The translations under genes were made by a program, and so were the position numbers. The notes beneath the pieces were generated by a model, which was not told the DNA's origin, did not search any database, and was given only the letters and a program-made list of their open reading frames with translations. From Saprospirales bacterium (GTDB taxonomy: Bacteria > Bacteroidota > Bacteroidia > Chitinophagales > Saprospiraceae): 53,595 nucleotides of DNA. Shown one piece after another: positions 41,772 through 51,730 of this stretch. Numbering within the stretch: the first letter of the stretch is position 1; each line of letters begins with the position of its first letter. The stretch spans positions 1 through 53,595 of the forward strand of contig PAAY01000025.1 in assembly GCA_002698985.1 (NCBI GenBank), written 5' to 3'.

Positions 41772-44099
41772 ATGACTACTGACATTCCTCAAGCGTCTAA
41801 ACTGGACATGGTAAGCACGCAAAAAGTATTGTTGATTGAAGATAACCCCGGCGATGCTGCCCTGGTGCAAATTTACCTGGGTGATACGGAGTTTCAGGGT
41901 TGTGAGGTGATTCACAAAGAAAGCCTTGAAGCCGGTTTGGCTGTGGCTCGTGAGGAAGAAAACCTGTTGGCCATTTTGCTGGATTTAAAGCTTCCTGACA
42001 GCAGCGGGCTGCCAACCCTGGAAAAAATAGTTGATGCCGCTCCCAACAGCAACATCATCGTACTCACTGGTACCTCCGACCGGGAACTCGGACTCACGGC
42101 GGTAAGGCTGGGAGCACAGGACTACCTGGTGAAAGGGAGTTTTGATGCAAGCGTGTTATCCAAAACCCTGCGCTTCTCCATCGAGCGGAACAGGGTGCTG
42201 AAGCGGCTGGAAGAAACCCAGGTGCTGGCAAAAATCGGTTCATGGGAATACGACCTCGACCACGAGCGACTGACTGCTTCAAGAGAATTCTTCAGGATAT
42301 TCAAGCTGCCTTTCAGGAATGTAGTTGCCATCGATGAGCTTCAAAGCAGTGCACCTTTTCTTTTTGATTTCTTTCAGCAAATTCACGGGCAAACTGCTGT
42401 CACAGGAGAAAGTATCACCGAACTGGACCTGGAACTGGCCGATGGTGAAAAGGTACATCTGTATACCAGGTGTACCGCCAGTCGTTCCGACGATGGAGGG
42501 CAGGTTTACCTGGGGATGGTTCAGGATGTTTCCGAACGGTTCAAGGCCCAACAGGAGATATTGCGGAACCAGAGAAGGTACAAGGAAATCTTTTCTCAAA
42601 GCCATGATGCCATCTTCATTGCCACCTTTGAGGGTAGGCTGATAGACCTGAATGCTGCCACTGAAAAGCTGCTCCATTCATCCAGAGAGGTACTGCTCTC
42701 CTCAGCGCAACCCTTTCACGATTGTTTCAATCCGGCTGTTTCAAGGCAGGCCTTCCTTGAAGAATTGCGTCAGAAAGGAGCGGTCAAAAACTTTGAACTC
42801 AGGGTGGAAAACAGCCTTGGCCAAATCCGTGAATGTCTGGCCACGGCAAGCCTGTTGAGCATCGACGAAGGAGAAGGATACACCTGCATCCTCCACGATG
42901 TGACAGAGCAGCGGCAGGTTGAAAAACTGCGAAAAGCGCGTGAAATGGCAGAGCAAAGTGCCCGGATGAAGGAACAGTTCCTGGCCAGTGTCAGCCATGA
43001 AATGCGCACACCCATGAATGCCATCCTGGGCATGAGTAACATCCTGCTTCAGATGGATTTGCCCGAAGAGCAAAAAGACATGGTTCAATCCATCCGGCAT
43101 TCCTCGGGCATCCTCCTGGGCATCGTCAACGACATCCTGCAGATCAGCTCTTTGCAAAATGGAAAAGTGGAGTTCAACAGCGAGCCCTTCGACCTGAATG
43201 CCACCCTCGATGGCCTCCAGAGCGTGATGTATTACAAAGCCAGTGAAAAGGATATCGTGCTCAGCATTCATCGCGATGATTCCCTCGCCAATAAGCTGAT
43301 CGGCGACCAGCTCCGCCTCAACCAGGTGCTTTTCAACCTGGTCGGCAATGCGGTGAAATTCACCGACCGGGGAACCGTTGACATTTTTGTAAAACAACTC
43401 CGGGATGACGGTAACAAAGTGAGGCTCCGCTTCGAAGTGAAAGATACCGGCATCGGCATTCCGCCTGACAAGATAGAGGCAGTTTTTGACACCTTTACAA
43501 GAATCAGAACCAAAGACCGGATTTACGAAGGAACAGGGCTGGGGCTCGCCATTTGCAAGAGCCTGGTGGAGTCGCAGGGCGGCAGCATAGGTGCGGTCAG
43601 TCAGCCGGGAGTTGGCTCCACATTCTGGTTTGAACTCGATTTTGAAAAAGACAAAAGCGCCGGATCGCCAAGCGAGGAAGCGGTGCAGAAGACAGTTGAG
43701 ATGCTGCCGGAGGACGCTACTTTCAGCGTATTGCTGGTAGAAGATCACAAGCTGAACCAGGTGGTGGCCCGGAAAACCTTGCTCCGCAAATGGCCAAAAG
43801 TTCAGATAACACTGGCTGAAAACGGCCAGGAAGCCCTGGATAAAATTGCCGAAGCGGATTTTGACATCGTCCTCATGGACGTTCAGATGCCCGTCATGGA
43901 TGGCTTTGAAGCCACTGTGAACATCCGGAAAATGCCCCCGCCCAAATCAAACATTCCCATTCTGGCCATGACGGCTCATGCACACGTATCGAGAGACGAC
44001 AAGTTTTCGGAAGCCGGCATGAATGACTTTGTCATCAAGCCTTTTGATCCGGAAAACCTGTTTGAAAAAATTTCTACCTACGTTCAAATAACACGATGA
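41772..44099 (+). CDS. Hybrid histidine kinase: REC-PAS-PAS-HisKA-HATPase-REC
   Basis: 775 residues from ATG 41772 (a GTG one codon earlier is possible). Receiver 1 spans about 17-135 with phospho-acceptor D71 in LLDLKLPDSSG. Two PAS-like domains follow at about 140-265 and 275-390 (MVQDVSERFKAQQEI; ILHDVTEQRQVEKL). HisKA has H409 in SHEMRTPMNAILGMSN; the ATPase has NLVGNAVKFT, DTGIGIPPD and GTGLGLAI. Receiver 2 (about 645-765) has D703 in DIVLMDVQMPVMDG. No membrane helix, so it is a soluble sensor. It should relay phosphate from H409 to D703 and then to the HPt protein encoded 3 nt downstream. Confidence 0.93.
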   Translation: MTTDIPQASKLDMVSTQKVLLIEDNPGDAALVQIYLGDTEFQGCEVIHKESLEAGLAVAREEENLLAILLDLKLPDSSGLPTLEKIVDAAPNSNIIVLTGTSDRELGLTAVRLGAQDYLVKGSFDASVLSKTLRFSIERNRVLKRLEETQVLAKIGSWEYDLDHERLTASREFFRIFKLPFRNVVAIDELQSSAPFLFDFFQQIHGQTAVTGESITELDLELADGEKVHLYTRCTASRSDDGGQVYLGMVQDVSERFKAQQEILRNQRRYKEIFSQSHDAIFIATFEGRLIDLNAATEKLLHSSREVLLSSAQPFHDCFNPAVSRQAFLEELRQKGAVKNFELRVENSLGQIRECLATASLLSIDEGEGYTCILHDVTEQRQVEKLRKAREMAEQSARMKEQFLASVSHEMRTPMNAILGMSNILLQMDLPEEQKDMVQSIRHSSGILLGIVNDILQISSLQNGKVEFNSEPFDLNATLDGLQSVMYYKASEKDIVLSIHRDDSLANKLIGDQLRLNQVLFNLVGNAVKFTDRGTVDIFVKQLRDDGNKVRLRFEVKDTGIGIPPDKIEAVFDTFTRIRTKDRIYEGTGLGLAICKSLVESQGGSIGAVSQPGVGSTFWFELDFEKDKSAGSPSEEAVQKTVEMLPEDATFSVLLVEDHKLNQVVARKTLLRKWPKVQITLAENGQEALDKIAEADFDIVLMDVQMPVMDGFEATVNIRKMPPPKSNIPILAMTAHAHVSRDDKFSEAGMNDFVIKPFDPENLFEKISTYVQITR

Positions 44100-44102
44100 A
44101 CC

Positions 44103-44456
44103 ATGACTTCCACACAAGTAATCAATCTCCAGTACCTCAAAACAATGGCAGAAGGCGATGCCGATCTGGAAAAGACCATGCTGGAAATGATCCTGGATGA
44201 ATTGCCCGGCGAGTTTGCCAGCATGCAGGAGCTCTACGCCAAACAAGACTGGCACGAGTTGTTTCAGATGAGCCATAAGATGAAATCGACGCTGGCTTTC
44301 GTCGGCAATGCCGAGATGACGGAAGCCAACAAGGCGGTGGAATACCGCACCAGAAACAACGTGAACCTGGAAGAGGTGGGGATGTACATGGATGAGTTGT
44401 CAAAGCATTTCAACCAGGTGATGGCTGCCCTCAGGGAAGCACTGGAGGCCTATTGA
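44103..44456 (+). CDS. HPt phosphotransfer protein
   Basis: 117 residues, a single HPt four-helix bundle with the phospho-histidine H58 in ELFQMSHKMKSTLAFVG; flanking features (LEMILDELPGEFASMQELYA before, EANKAVEYRT after) are typical. The gene starts 3 nt after the hybrid kinase, which lacks its own HPt domain, so the two form a phosphorelay. The final response regulator is not next to it; only the LytTR protein at 32608, whose receiver is degenerate, is near. Its last 26 nt overlap the convergent CYTH gene. Confidence 0.92.
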   Translation: MTSTQVINLQYLKTMAEGDADLEKTMLEMILDELPGEFASMQELYAKQDWHELFQMSHKMKSTLAFVGNAEMTEANKAVEYRTRNNVNLEEVGMYMDELSKHFNQVMAALREALEAY

Positions 44457-44964
44457 GCAGCATATCTGCATAGGCCACATCTATGAGGTCTTCTTCCCCG
44501 ATGCGCAGTTCTTCCATGAAATGGGTGCATTGCTCCTTCAGCTTTTCCAGCCCGATGGACCCATCCTCGTCGATGGCTTCGATTTCTACAAAGTCTCCGA
44601 GCCCTTTTACCTCGTCGAGGTGAAATTTGACGTTGCCGATGAAATAGATGTGACGTTGCTTGTCCACCACCACCTTGATGCCGAGTGAGCGTTGCAGCAC
44701 TTCTTTGAGTTGTTTCCCCTTGTCTGTTTTGTACAGTGTGACTTCAGAAGTTTTGGGGCCTTCCTGGTCCGGGCGGTGGTAGTGTATCAGGGCGTTTTCA
44801 ATGTTTCCTTCTCTCAGTTTCAGCCGGCCTTTCCCTTCGGGTAAATGAAAAAAAGTGTCCACCTGGTGGTCGAGGCCGATGTATCTGGCGCCTGCCTCGA
44901 TGAGCCAGGTTCTGATGCCTGCTGCATTGGTCGTTCTGGCTTTTATTTCGACGTTGTAAAACAT
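44431..44964 (-). CDS. CYTH-domain protein (class IV adenylate cyclase-like / triphosphate-binding)
   Basis: 177 residues from the ATG at 44962-44964; a longer frame adds 18 unlike residues. It opens FYNVEIKAR, the CYTH signature in its common N-x-E-x-K form, followed by QVDTFFHLPEGKGRLKLRE, VTLYKTDKGKQL and FHLDEVKGLGDFVEIEA, the acidic and basic residues that line the CYTH tunnel and hold a triphosphate with metal. Family members include class IV adenylate cyclases, thiamine triphosphatases and tripolyphosphatases; sequence alone does not decide. It lies 25 nt downstream of the sAC-like gene on the same strand and may share its transcript. Confidence 0.85.
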   Translation of the reverse strand: MFYNVEIKARTTNAAGIRTWLIEAGARYIGLDHQVDTFFHLPEGKGRLKLREGNIENALIHYHRPDQEGPKTSEVTLYKTDKGKQLKEVLQRSLGIKVVVDKQRHIYFIGNVKFHLDEVKGLGDFVEIEAIDEDGSIGLEKLKEQCTHFMEELRIGEEDLIDVAYADMLLNRPPVLP

Positions 44965-44989
44965 GGGAAGGGTTTTGCGAAGCGAAGGC

Positions 44990-47900
44990 TCAGGAGAGTT
45001 TTGACCGCAGCGTGTCAATCCTCAGTTTGTACAAATACATCGGAGTATGTTCGTACAACTTTTGATAGCGTTCCAGGGCTTTTTGGCAGTGTTCCGTGCC
45101 TTCTTCAATTAGGCTCAGGTAGAAATGGATGGCCGCTTCTTTAGCTGGCTCCGGTTCATTCTGTAGCAACTCATTTAGTATTTCACGGGCTTTTTCATGT
45201 TCGCCGCTGGCAATGTGCAACATGGCCTTAAGCATTTCGGCCTCATCTATGAGTTCCGGCTGGTTCAGCTTCCAGGCAATGTCAAAGGCTTCATCGAGGA
45301 GTTTTTTCGTTCCTTCCAGGTCCTCCATTGCCAGCAGCACCCTGCCTTTCTCAACAAGGCTGAAACCCAGCACCAGCTTGCTGTCAATGCTTCTGGTTTC
45401 GGCTATGGCCTGGTCGTAATACTCGATGGACTTTTCAAAATCCCGTTTGAAGTAGTACACATCGCCAATGGTGTTGAGTGCTTTGGCGATGCCTTTTTTG
45501 TAGCCCAGTTCCCGGGCAAGCTGGAGGTTGCGTCCGAGGTAGTGAAGTGCTGCGTCAAAATTGCCCATCACGCTGTGCAGTTCACCGATGAGGCCCAGTG
45601 CGATGGAGATTCCCTGTTTGTCGCCAAGTTCTTCCGTAATGCGCAGGTCGCTCTCAAAATGTTGCATGGCGAGGTCAAATCTGCCGCGCCGTTGAAATAC
45701 GATGCCGATGTGTCCAATTGCGATGGAGGTCAGTTGTTTGTTGCCCAATTCTTCGCAGAGGGCCAGGCCTTTTTGGAGGCAGGCCAGGGCATTGTCATAA
45801 TCTCCTTTTTCGGAATAGACAATTCCCTGGTTGACATACAGGATGGCCATACCCTGCCTGTCGTTGAGGCGTTTGCAAACTTCCAGTTGGCTCTGTTGCC
45901 AGCGGATGCCATCGTCGTATTTGCCAATGTTCATGTAGGTCAGGCCGAGGGTGGCCACTATGTTGGCCGTTGCGCGGTGGTGCGGGTGCTTTTGCGACAA
46001 CTGGATGCTCCGGATGAAGTACAACTTGGCGTCGTCATAGCGCCCCTGCCGGAAGTTGAGGTTGCCAAGGTCGCCATACACCTGCGCCATGCCTTCGTCA
46101 TTGCCGGAGGCATCAAAAAATACGGCGGCGTACTGGAGGTGTGAATTGGCCTGATCGTAATTGCCCTTCAGCATCAGCAGGTGCCCCAGCCGGTAATACG
46201 ACTGCCCGATAAGCGTATCATTGCCGGCACTTTGGGAAGCCGAGAGAGCTTGCCGGCACACGTCTTCACAGTCGGCCCACTGACCGATCAACTCGAGCAC
46301 TTCGGCCTTTTTGAGCAGTACCCTTGCCACGGCAGCGCTGTCGTTGTCTTTTTGCAGCAAGTCCGCCAGTTTGGTGTAATACCTGAGGGCCTGCTGGTTC
46401 TGGTAGTAATCCCGTGCCCGGTCGGCGGCTTTTTCCAGGTAGAGGCGCAGTTTGGAGGGTACCCCTGCCTGTTCGTAATGAAAGACCAGGTCAACGTATT
46501 TGTCTTCAAGTTTTTCGGCGTGCACTTTTTCAATCGCTTGCGCAATGAGTTTGTGCAGGGATTTTATGCGGGTTTTGAGCTGCATGTCGTACACTGCCTC
46601 GCGCAACAATGAGTGGCGAAAGATGTAGCGCAGCTCGCTGGTGGTCTGCCAGATCTGAGCCCTTTCGGCGGTTTTGATCTGCTCCTGCAGCAGCCTGTTG
46701 GTGTTTCCGTTCTGGCGGATGAGCTCTCTGTTTTGCTGCATCACTTCATTGAGCACGGGCAGCTCAAACTCCCGGCCTATCACGGCGGCGGCTTTGATGG
46801 TCTCCTTTACGAGGTTGGACAGCTGATCGATACGGGCTGTCAGGATGGCTTGCACGCTGTTGGAAACGTTGATGTTTTCATTGGTGACGTTCCAGCCCTG
46901 TTCGGTTTTTTCCAGTTGGCCGGTTTCGAGGAAGTATTCGAGGATTTGCTCCACATAAAAAGGGTTGCCGTTGGAGGTACGGCAAAGCATGTTCACCAAA
47001 TGGGGGTGTGCATCTGCATTGAGGCGCTGACAAAGCAACTTGCTCACATCTTCTTCACAGAGCGGGTTCAGGCGAATGCTATGAACGGGCAAAGTCTGTT
47101 TTTCAACCAGCTCCTCCGAGAGGATTTCCGGCTCGCTTCCTTCATTGTCAAAACGGGAACTGATCAGCAGGATCAACTGGTGCGAGGGCAGTTTTCTGAC
47201 GAGGGAATTCAGGAGGTCTTTTGAGCTTTCGTCAATCCACTGTGCATCTTCCACCTCCAAAACCACGGGCGATTTGAGGGAATGGGCCAGGAAAAAATTT
47301 ACAATGGCATCGATGGTGTTTTGGTAACGGCCTTTGGCATCTAGGTTATCCCAGAAAGAGGAAGCTGTCTTCAGCCCGATTAGTGCCTGAAAGACGGGTT
47401 TGGTTCGCACCAGCTCTTTGCCAATTTCAAGGGCCTTTGGCTGTTCCTGATTGATTACATCATCGATGAGCTTGTCGAAACGCTCGTTGAAGATTTCCTG
47501 GTTTTGTTCTTCGGTGGCGTTGGCCGAATGGCCGAAGTATTTTTTGAGGTAATTTCTGAATGGGTTAAAGGGCTTTCGAAGGATCTGGTCGCATTGGCAA
47601 CTCAGCCAGATCATGCGGAGTTCATCCGCCAGTTGGCGTTTGAGGTCATAGAGGAAGCGTGTTTTTCCGATTCCGGCTTCGCCCAATACCTTGAGAATGC
47701 CGCCCGTGCCACCGGCAAGTATTTTTCTGATGGCTTGTTTGGTGTCTTCCAGTTCTTTTTCCCGGCCGATGATCTTGCCCTCAAAGCTGGGGCTCTGATC
47801 GGGGTTTTTGCCGATCAACTGGTAGGTGGGCACCCTTTGCTGAAGGCCTTTGTAGGTGAGGTTGCCTTTGAACTTGAACTGAAACTGCCGGCTTTTCTGC

Positions 47901-49087
47901 ACTTCGGAGTCCACAAGGACTTCGCCCCAGTCAGCCCGCATCATGGCCCTGGCAGCGATGTTAATCCGGTCGCCGACAGCAGCGTACTGGCAGCGCTCCT
48001 CGCCACCAACGATGCCGGCATAGGCGATGCCCGAGGCCATGCCAATTCGGAAATTCAGGCCGCAGCGCATCTGCAGGGGTATGAGCTTTTCCTGCAGGGA
48101 GGATACGAACTCCAGGGCCCGCTCCACATTGTTTTCAAAGGCGATGGGAGCACCGAACAGGATGACCATGACGGGGCCTTTGTCGCTGTAGTCGATCTCT
48201 TTGAAGTAGCCTGAAAAGTCGTACACTTCTTCAATGACGTGGGTGGAGAATTCATTGAGTACGTCGTAATCCTCCAACTCGCTGAAGTTGAGGAACACGG
48301 CCACCACGGTTCTGAATTCACCTTCCTGGTTGAGGTCAATTACTGCATCCGGCAAAAACAACTCGGCAACCTCCCTTTTCAGTTCGGGCAGCCGGTGTTT
48401 GCCCGAAGGGTGAGGAAATTTCAAGCTTGCCTCTGTTGCCAGTTGATAATAGGGCTTGTCGGCCAGCTTAGTTAGGCAGTCATTTTTACGAAGAGAAGCA
48501 AAGAATGGCTCATCGGCAATGACCTGTTGTTCCAGGGCCAGTTCCTGGCTTTGTACGCAGCCTTCGATGGCCTCGCCCCGGAAATAGAACTGGTAGGGGC
48601 CTTTGCCCACGATGCCCCATTCGACCCTGCCCACCGAAAGCCCCACCTTGATGCCGATCTTGAATTCTGGAAACTGCTCAGAGGCCCTTTCCAACAGGAA
48701 AAGCTGGTGCTGAGCCAGCGCCAGTATTTCGTCGCAACTGCAATTGCAATCTTCTTTTTCAAACAATCCGATGAAGGCATCGCCTGCGAAATAGGGGATG
48801 AAACCGCCGTGCTGGTACACGGTGTGCACCATTGGCGCAAAAATGGCATTGAGGATGTTCGACAATCGCTCGGCACCTTCGCGGCCCTGGCTGAGCAGGG
48901 TCTCGGTCAGGTGGGTGAAGCCCGACATATCAACGAACATGGTGTAGGCATCAAAATCACCTTTGCGGTGTTTTGCCAGCCATTGTTCCTGAATGAAATG
49001 CGGGATCAGATTTTTCACAACTGAGGTGAGATTGTCCTTGAAATTCGTCCAGTGATGGAGTTCTTCGCCGTAATTGGCAAGACGCAA
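44990..49087 (-). CDS. Tandem class III cyclase - NTPase - TPR protein resembling soluble adenylyl cyclase
   Basis: 1365 residues, cytoplasmic. Residues 45-200 are cyclase domain 1 (FVDMSGFTHL; YFAGDAFIGLF; KVGLSVGRVEWGIVG) with metal aspartates D53 and D103. Residues 258-425 are cyclase domain 2 (FLNFSELEDY; SDKGPVMVILFGAP; GMASGIAYAGIVGG; GDRINIAARAMM) lacking the metal aspartates but keeping a lysine, K303, at the DKG site. An NTPase of the STAND/AAA type follows with Walker A GEAGIGKT at 469-476 and Walker B-like VVLEVEDAQWIDES; from about residue 930 come about ten TPR repeats (each NLAREL/GD-x-x-A-A-type). This is the C1-C2-ATPase-TPR order of mammalian ADCY10. The bicarbonate-site Lys and Arg of that enzyme are not conserved here. 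Confidence 0.9.
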   Translation of the reverse strand: MRLANYGEELHHWTNFKDNLTSVVKNLIPHFIQEQWLAKHRKGDFDAYTMFVDMSGFTHLTETLLSQGREGAERLSNILNAIFAPMVHTVYQHGGFIPYFAGDAFIGLFEKEDCNCSCDEILALAQHQLFLLERASEQFPEFKIGIKVGLSVGRVEWGIVGKGPYQFYFRGEAIEGCVQSQELALEQQVIADEPFFASLRKNDCLTKLADKPYYQLATEASLKFPHPSGKHRLPELKREVAELFLPDAVIDLNQEGEFRTVVAVFLNFSELEDYDVLNEFSTHVIEEVYDFSGYFKEIDYSDKGPVMVILFGAPIAFENNVERALEFVSSLQEKLIPLQMRCGLNFRIGMASGIAYAGIVGGEERCQYAAVGDRINIAARAMMRADWGEVLVDSEVQKSRQFQFKFKGNLTYKGLQQRVPTYQLIGKNPDQSPSFEGKIIGREKELEDTKQAIRKILAGGTGGILKVLGEAGIGKTRFLYDLKRQLADELRMIWLSCQCDQILRKPFNPFRNYLKKYFGHSANATEEQNQEIFNERFDKLIDDVINQEQPKALEIGKELVRTKPVFQALIGLKTASSFWDNLDAKGRYQNTIDAIVNFFLAHSLKSPVVLEVEDAQWIDESSKDLLNSLVRKLPSHQLILLISSRFDNEGSEPEILSEELVEKQTLPVHSIRLNPLCEEDVSKLLCQRLNADAHPHLVNMLCRTSNGNPFYVEQILEYFLETGQLEKTEQGWNVTNENINVSNSVQAILTARIDQLSNLVKETIKAAAVIGREFELPVLNEVMQQNRELIRQNGNTNRLLQEQIKTAERAQIWQTTSELRYIFRHSLLREAVYDMQLKTRIKSLHKLIAQAIEKVHAEKLEDKYVDLVFHYEQAGVPSKLRLYLEKAADRARDYYQNQQALRYYTKLADLLQKDNDSAAVARVLLKKAEVLELIGQWADCEDVCRQALSASQSAGNDTLIGQSYYRLGHLLMLKGNYDQANSHLQYAAVFFDASGNDEGMAQVYGDLGNLNFRQGRYDDAKLYFIRSIQLSQKHPHHRATANIVATLGLTYMNIGKYDDGIRWQQSQLEVCKRLNDRQGMAILYVNQGIVYSEKGDYDNALACLQKGLALCEELGNKQLTSIAIGHIGIVFQRRGRFDLAMQHFESDLRITEELGDKQGISIALGLIGELHSVMGNFDAALHYLGRNLQLARELGYKKGIAKALNTIGDVYYFKRDFEKSIEYYDQAIAETRSIDSKLVLGFSLVEKGRVLLAMEDLEGTKKLLDEAFDIAWKLNQPELIDEAEMLKAMLHIASGEHEKAREILNELLQNEPEPAKEAAIHFYLSLIEEGTEHCQKALERYQKLYEHTPMYLYKLRIDTLRSKLS

Positions 49088-49246
49088 ATTAAAGCCTTAA
49101 ATGCCAATTGCATTACGGATGCTGCAAATGTTTAAAGAGGCGCAACCCTATCCGCCAGTAGTTGTCTATACCAGGAGTTTCTTACCCCCTATGACCAAAG
49201 CAGCGTTTCTTTGCAGCCTTTTTTTAGCACGGTTAACCGATTTCTC

Positions 49247-51730
49247 ATGAGAATGTCCCGACTTACAGTTTTTGTCATTTCTGTTTTTTGTCTCAATTCA
49301 GTTTTGTTTTCACAAGCCCCGGCCATCGTTCAGAAAACGATGGAGGCTTTCCGGATTGAAAGCCAGGTGAAGATCGACGGTAAGCTTGACGATGATTGCT
49401 GGCAGGGCGTTACAGCTGCTTCGGGATTTGTGCAAAACATGCCGAATCCAGGTGCCAGCCCCACCTTTCCCACCGAAGTGCTGGTGGCCTACGACGATGT
49501 GGCCCTCTACATAGCTGCCCGCCTTTACGACACCCAACCTGACAGCATTTTTACGGAGATGAGTGAGCGGGATCGCTTCGCAAACACGGATTGGTTCGGG
49601 GTGTTCATCGACGCTTATCGGGATGGCAACAATGGCTATGGCTTTGCAGTGACCCCCACGGGTATTCAAAAGGACCTAAAATTTTCGGCTAATTCCAGGG
49701 GAGGAGGTTTTGGCGGCATCGTCAATGCCGGTGATTCCAACTGGGATGCCGTATGGGACGCTGCCACAGCCATCACTCCCGAGGGCTGGGTGGTGGAAAT
49801 GAAAATTCCGTATTCCGCCATCCGTTTCCCCAATGGCGAAGAACAGCAGTGGGGCATCAACTTCGCCCGGGAGGTCAGGCGCCTCAGGGAAGTGTCTTAC
49901 TGGAATGAAGTGGACCCCAATATCCAGGGCTACCTCAACCAATCGGGACTGATCAGGGGCATCAGCAATATCAAGTCTCCCGTTCGCCTGTCGGCAACGC
50001 CTTTTTTCTCGGCTTATGCCGAAAACTATTACGATAAAAACGGCAGCCCGAGGAGTTCGTGGGGCAGGAGCTTCAACGGCGGCATGGACATCAAATACGG
50101 CATCAACGACGCCTTTACACTGGATATGACCCTGGTGCCGGACTTCGGGCAGGTGCGCTCTGACAACGAAGTGCTGAACCTCAGCCCCTTTGAAGTGCGC
50201 TTCGACGAAAACCGCCAGTTTTTTACCGAGGGAACAGAGCTTTTCAACAAAGGTGGGCTCTTTTACTCCCGCCGTGTGGGGGGCCGCCCGCTGCACTACG
50301 GCGACGTCTACGATGAGCTTGCTGACAACGAAGAGGTGGAGAGCAACCCCGCCGAAGCCCAGCTCATCAACGCTACCAAAGTGTCGGGCCGAACATCCAA
50401 AGGGTTGGGTATTGGAGTTTTCAATGCCATTGCAGCCCGGGAGCATGCCACCATCGTCAACACCGAAACGGGCGAAAAACGCAGCTACCAGACCAGTCCT
50501 CTGACGAATTACAACATCCTGGTTTTCGACCAGAACCTGCCCAATAATTCCTACTTCTCCCTCATCAATACCAATGTGTGGCGTGAGGGGGCAGACTACG
50601 ACGCCAATGTGACCGGCACCCGCTTTCAGTTCCGGAACAAAGCGCAATCTTATGCCTTTGACGGCAAAGCGGTTCTGACCCAAAAATACCACCCTGACAA
50701 TACTGATCTTGGCCATTCCTACTTTGCCGGAATCCGCAAAACCAGCGGCATCATTCAATGGAATGTGGGCTACAATGTGGAGAGCTACGATTATGACCCC
50801 AACGACCTGGGTTTCCTTTTCAGCCCGAATGAGCGCTCCTTACGTGGTGGCGCCAGCTACAACATCAATGAACCTTTTGGCAAATTTCACGAAGCGCATT
50901 TTTCTTTGGACGCCGGTTACCAGCGGTTGCAAAAACCTGATGTCTTCGTCAGTGCCGGCTTCGGCCTGGATACGTGGTTGGTGACTGCTACCCGCATCGG
51001 CTTTGGGGTATTTTCCTGGATCGAACCGGCAGGTGAAGATGATTACTTTGAGCCCAGAACCGGCGACTTCTCACGCTTTTACCACGTGCCGGCCAGTTGG
51101 AACATCGGTGGCTTCATTTCTACCGATTACCGCAAGAAGCTTGCAATGGACTGCAACCTGAATTTCCGGAATTTTAACGAAGACGGTCGTTACCGCTTCA
51201 ATGTAGGAGCATCGCCCAGGTACCGGGTAAACGACCGCTTGTCCTTCAGGCTGTCCCTGAATTCTTCCAACTCCTTCAATGACGTGGGCTATGTGTCTAC
51301 CCGGAGCAATGGCGATATCATTTTCGGCAGAAGGCAAAACATCACCTTTTCCACGGTACTGAACACCAGCTATATCTTCACCAACCGGATGTCCTTTTCG
51401 CTGCGTGTGCGGCATTACTGGTCGAAGGCGGAATACGAGAGCTTCCACCTGTTGGCTGAAAACGGTAGCCTGGCACCTACGGATTACAACGAGTTCAGCG
51501 ACTCCAGTTTCGATGCTTTCACGGTTGATGCCGTGTATCGCTGGCGCTTTGCCCCGGGCAGCGACATCTTCATCGTCTGGAAAAACAACACCTCTTCTTT
51601 TGATTACGAGGAAGATCAGGTCATTTACAATTACCGGAAGGGCTTGAGCAGACTCACCGATTTCCCGCAGAACAACAGCCTGTCGGTGAAGGTGATCTAC
51701 TTCCTGGATTACCTGTACTTCAAGAAATGA
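49247..51730 (+). CDS. DUF5916 family protein: CBM9-like domain plus outer-membrane barrel
   Basis: 827 residues from ATG 49247 (MRMSRLTVFVISVFCLNSV); an earlier TTG frame adds 12 residues before the signal peptide. The signal is cut near LFSQ. Residues about 35-230 are a carbohydrate-binding family 9-like domain (VKIDGKLDDDCW; EVLVAYDDVALYIAARLYD; WVVEMKIPYSAIRFP). The rest matches DUF5916, with the motif FEVRFDENRQFFTEGTELF and then many barrel strands ending VIYFLDYLYFKK. These proteins are widespread in Bacteroidota, associated with the outer membrane and often annotated as hydrolase because of the N-terminal domain; the true role is not known. Its TGA forms a TGATCA shared with gldH. Confidence 0.9.
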   Translation: MRMSRLTVFVISVFCLNSVLFSQAPAIVQKTMEAFRIESQVKIDGKLDDDCWQGVTAASGFVQNMPNPGASPTFPTEVLVAYDDVALYIAARLYDTQPDSIFTEMSERDRFANTDWFGVFIDAYRDGNNGYGFAVTPTGIQKDLKFSANSRGGGFGGIVNAGDSNWDAVWDAATAITPEGWVVEMKIPYSAIRFPNGEEQQWGINFAREVRRLREVSYWNEVDPNIQGYLNQSGLIRGISNIKSPVRLSATPFFSAYAENYYDKNGSPRSSWGRSFNGGMDIKYGINDAFTLDMTLVPDFGQVRSDNEVLNLSPFEVRFDENRQFFTEGTELFNKGGLFYSRRVGGRPLHYGDVYDELADNEEVESNPAEAQLINATKVSGRTSKGLGIGVFNAIAAREHATIVNTETGEKRSYQTSPLTNYNILVFDQNLPNNSYFSLINTNVWREGADYDANVTGTRFQFRNKAQSYAFDGKAVLTQKYHPDNTDLGHSYFAGIRKTSGIIQWNVGYNVESYDYDPNDLGFLFSPNERSLRGGASYNINEPFGKFHEAHFSLDAGYQRLQKPDVFVSAGFGLDTWLVTATRIGFGVFSWIEPAGEDDYFEPRTGDFSRFYHVPASWNIGGFISTDYRKKLAMDCNLNFRNFNEDGRYRFNVGASPRYRVNDRLSFRLSLNSSNSFNDVGYVSTRSNGDIIFGRRQNITFSTVLNTSYIFTNRMSFSLRVRHYWSKAEYESFHLLAENGSLAPTDYNEFSDSSFDAFTVDAVYRWRFAPGSDIFIVWKNNTSSFDYEEDQVIYNYRKGLSRLTDFPQNNSLSVKVIYFLDYLYFKK

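Noticed and set aside
45197-46144. 315-residue open frame on the plus strand
   Set aside because: Antisense of the TPR part of the sAC-like gene, kept open by the repeats.
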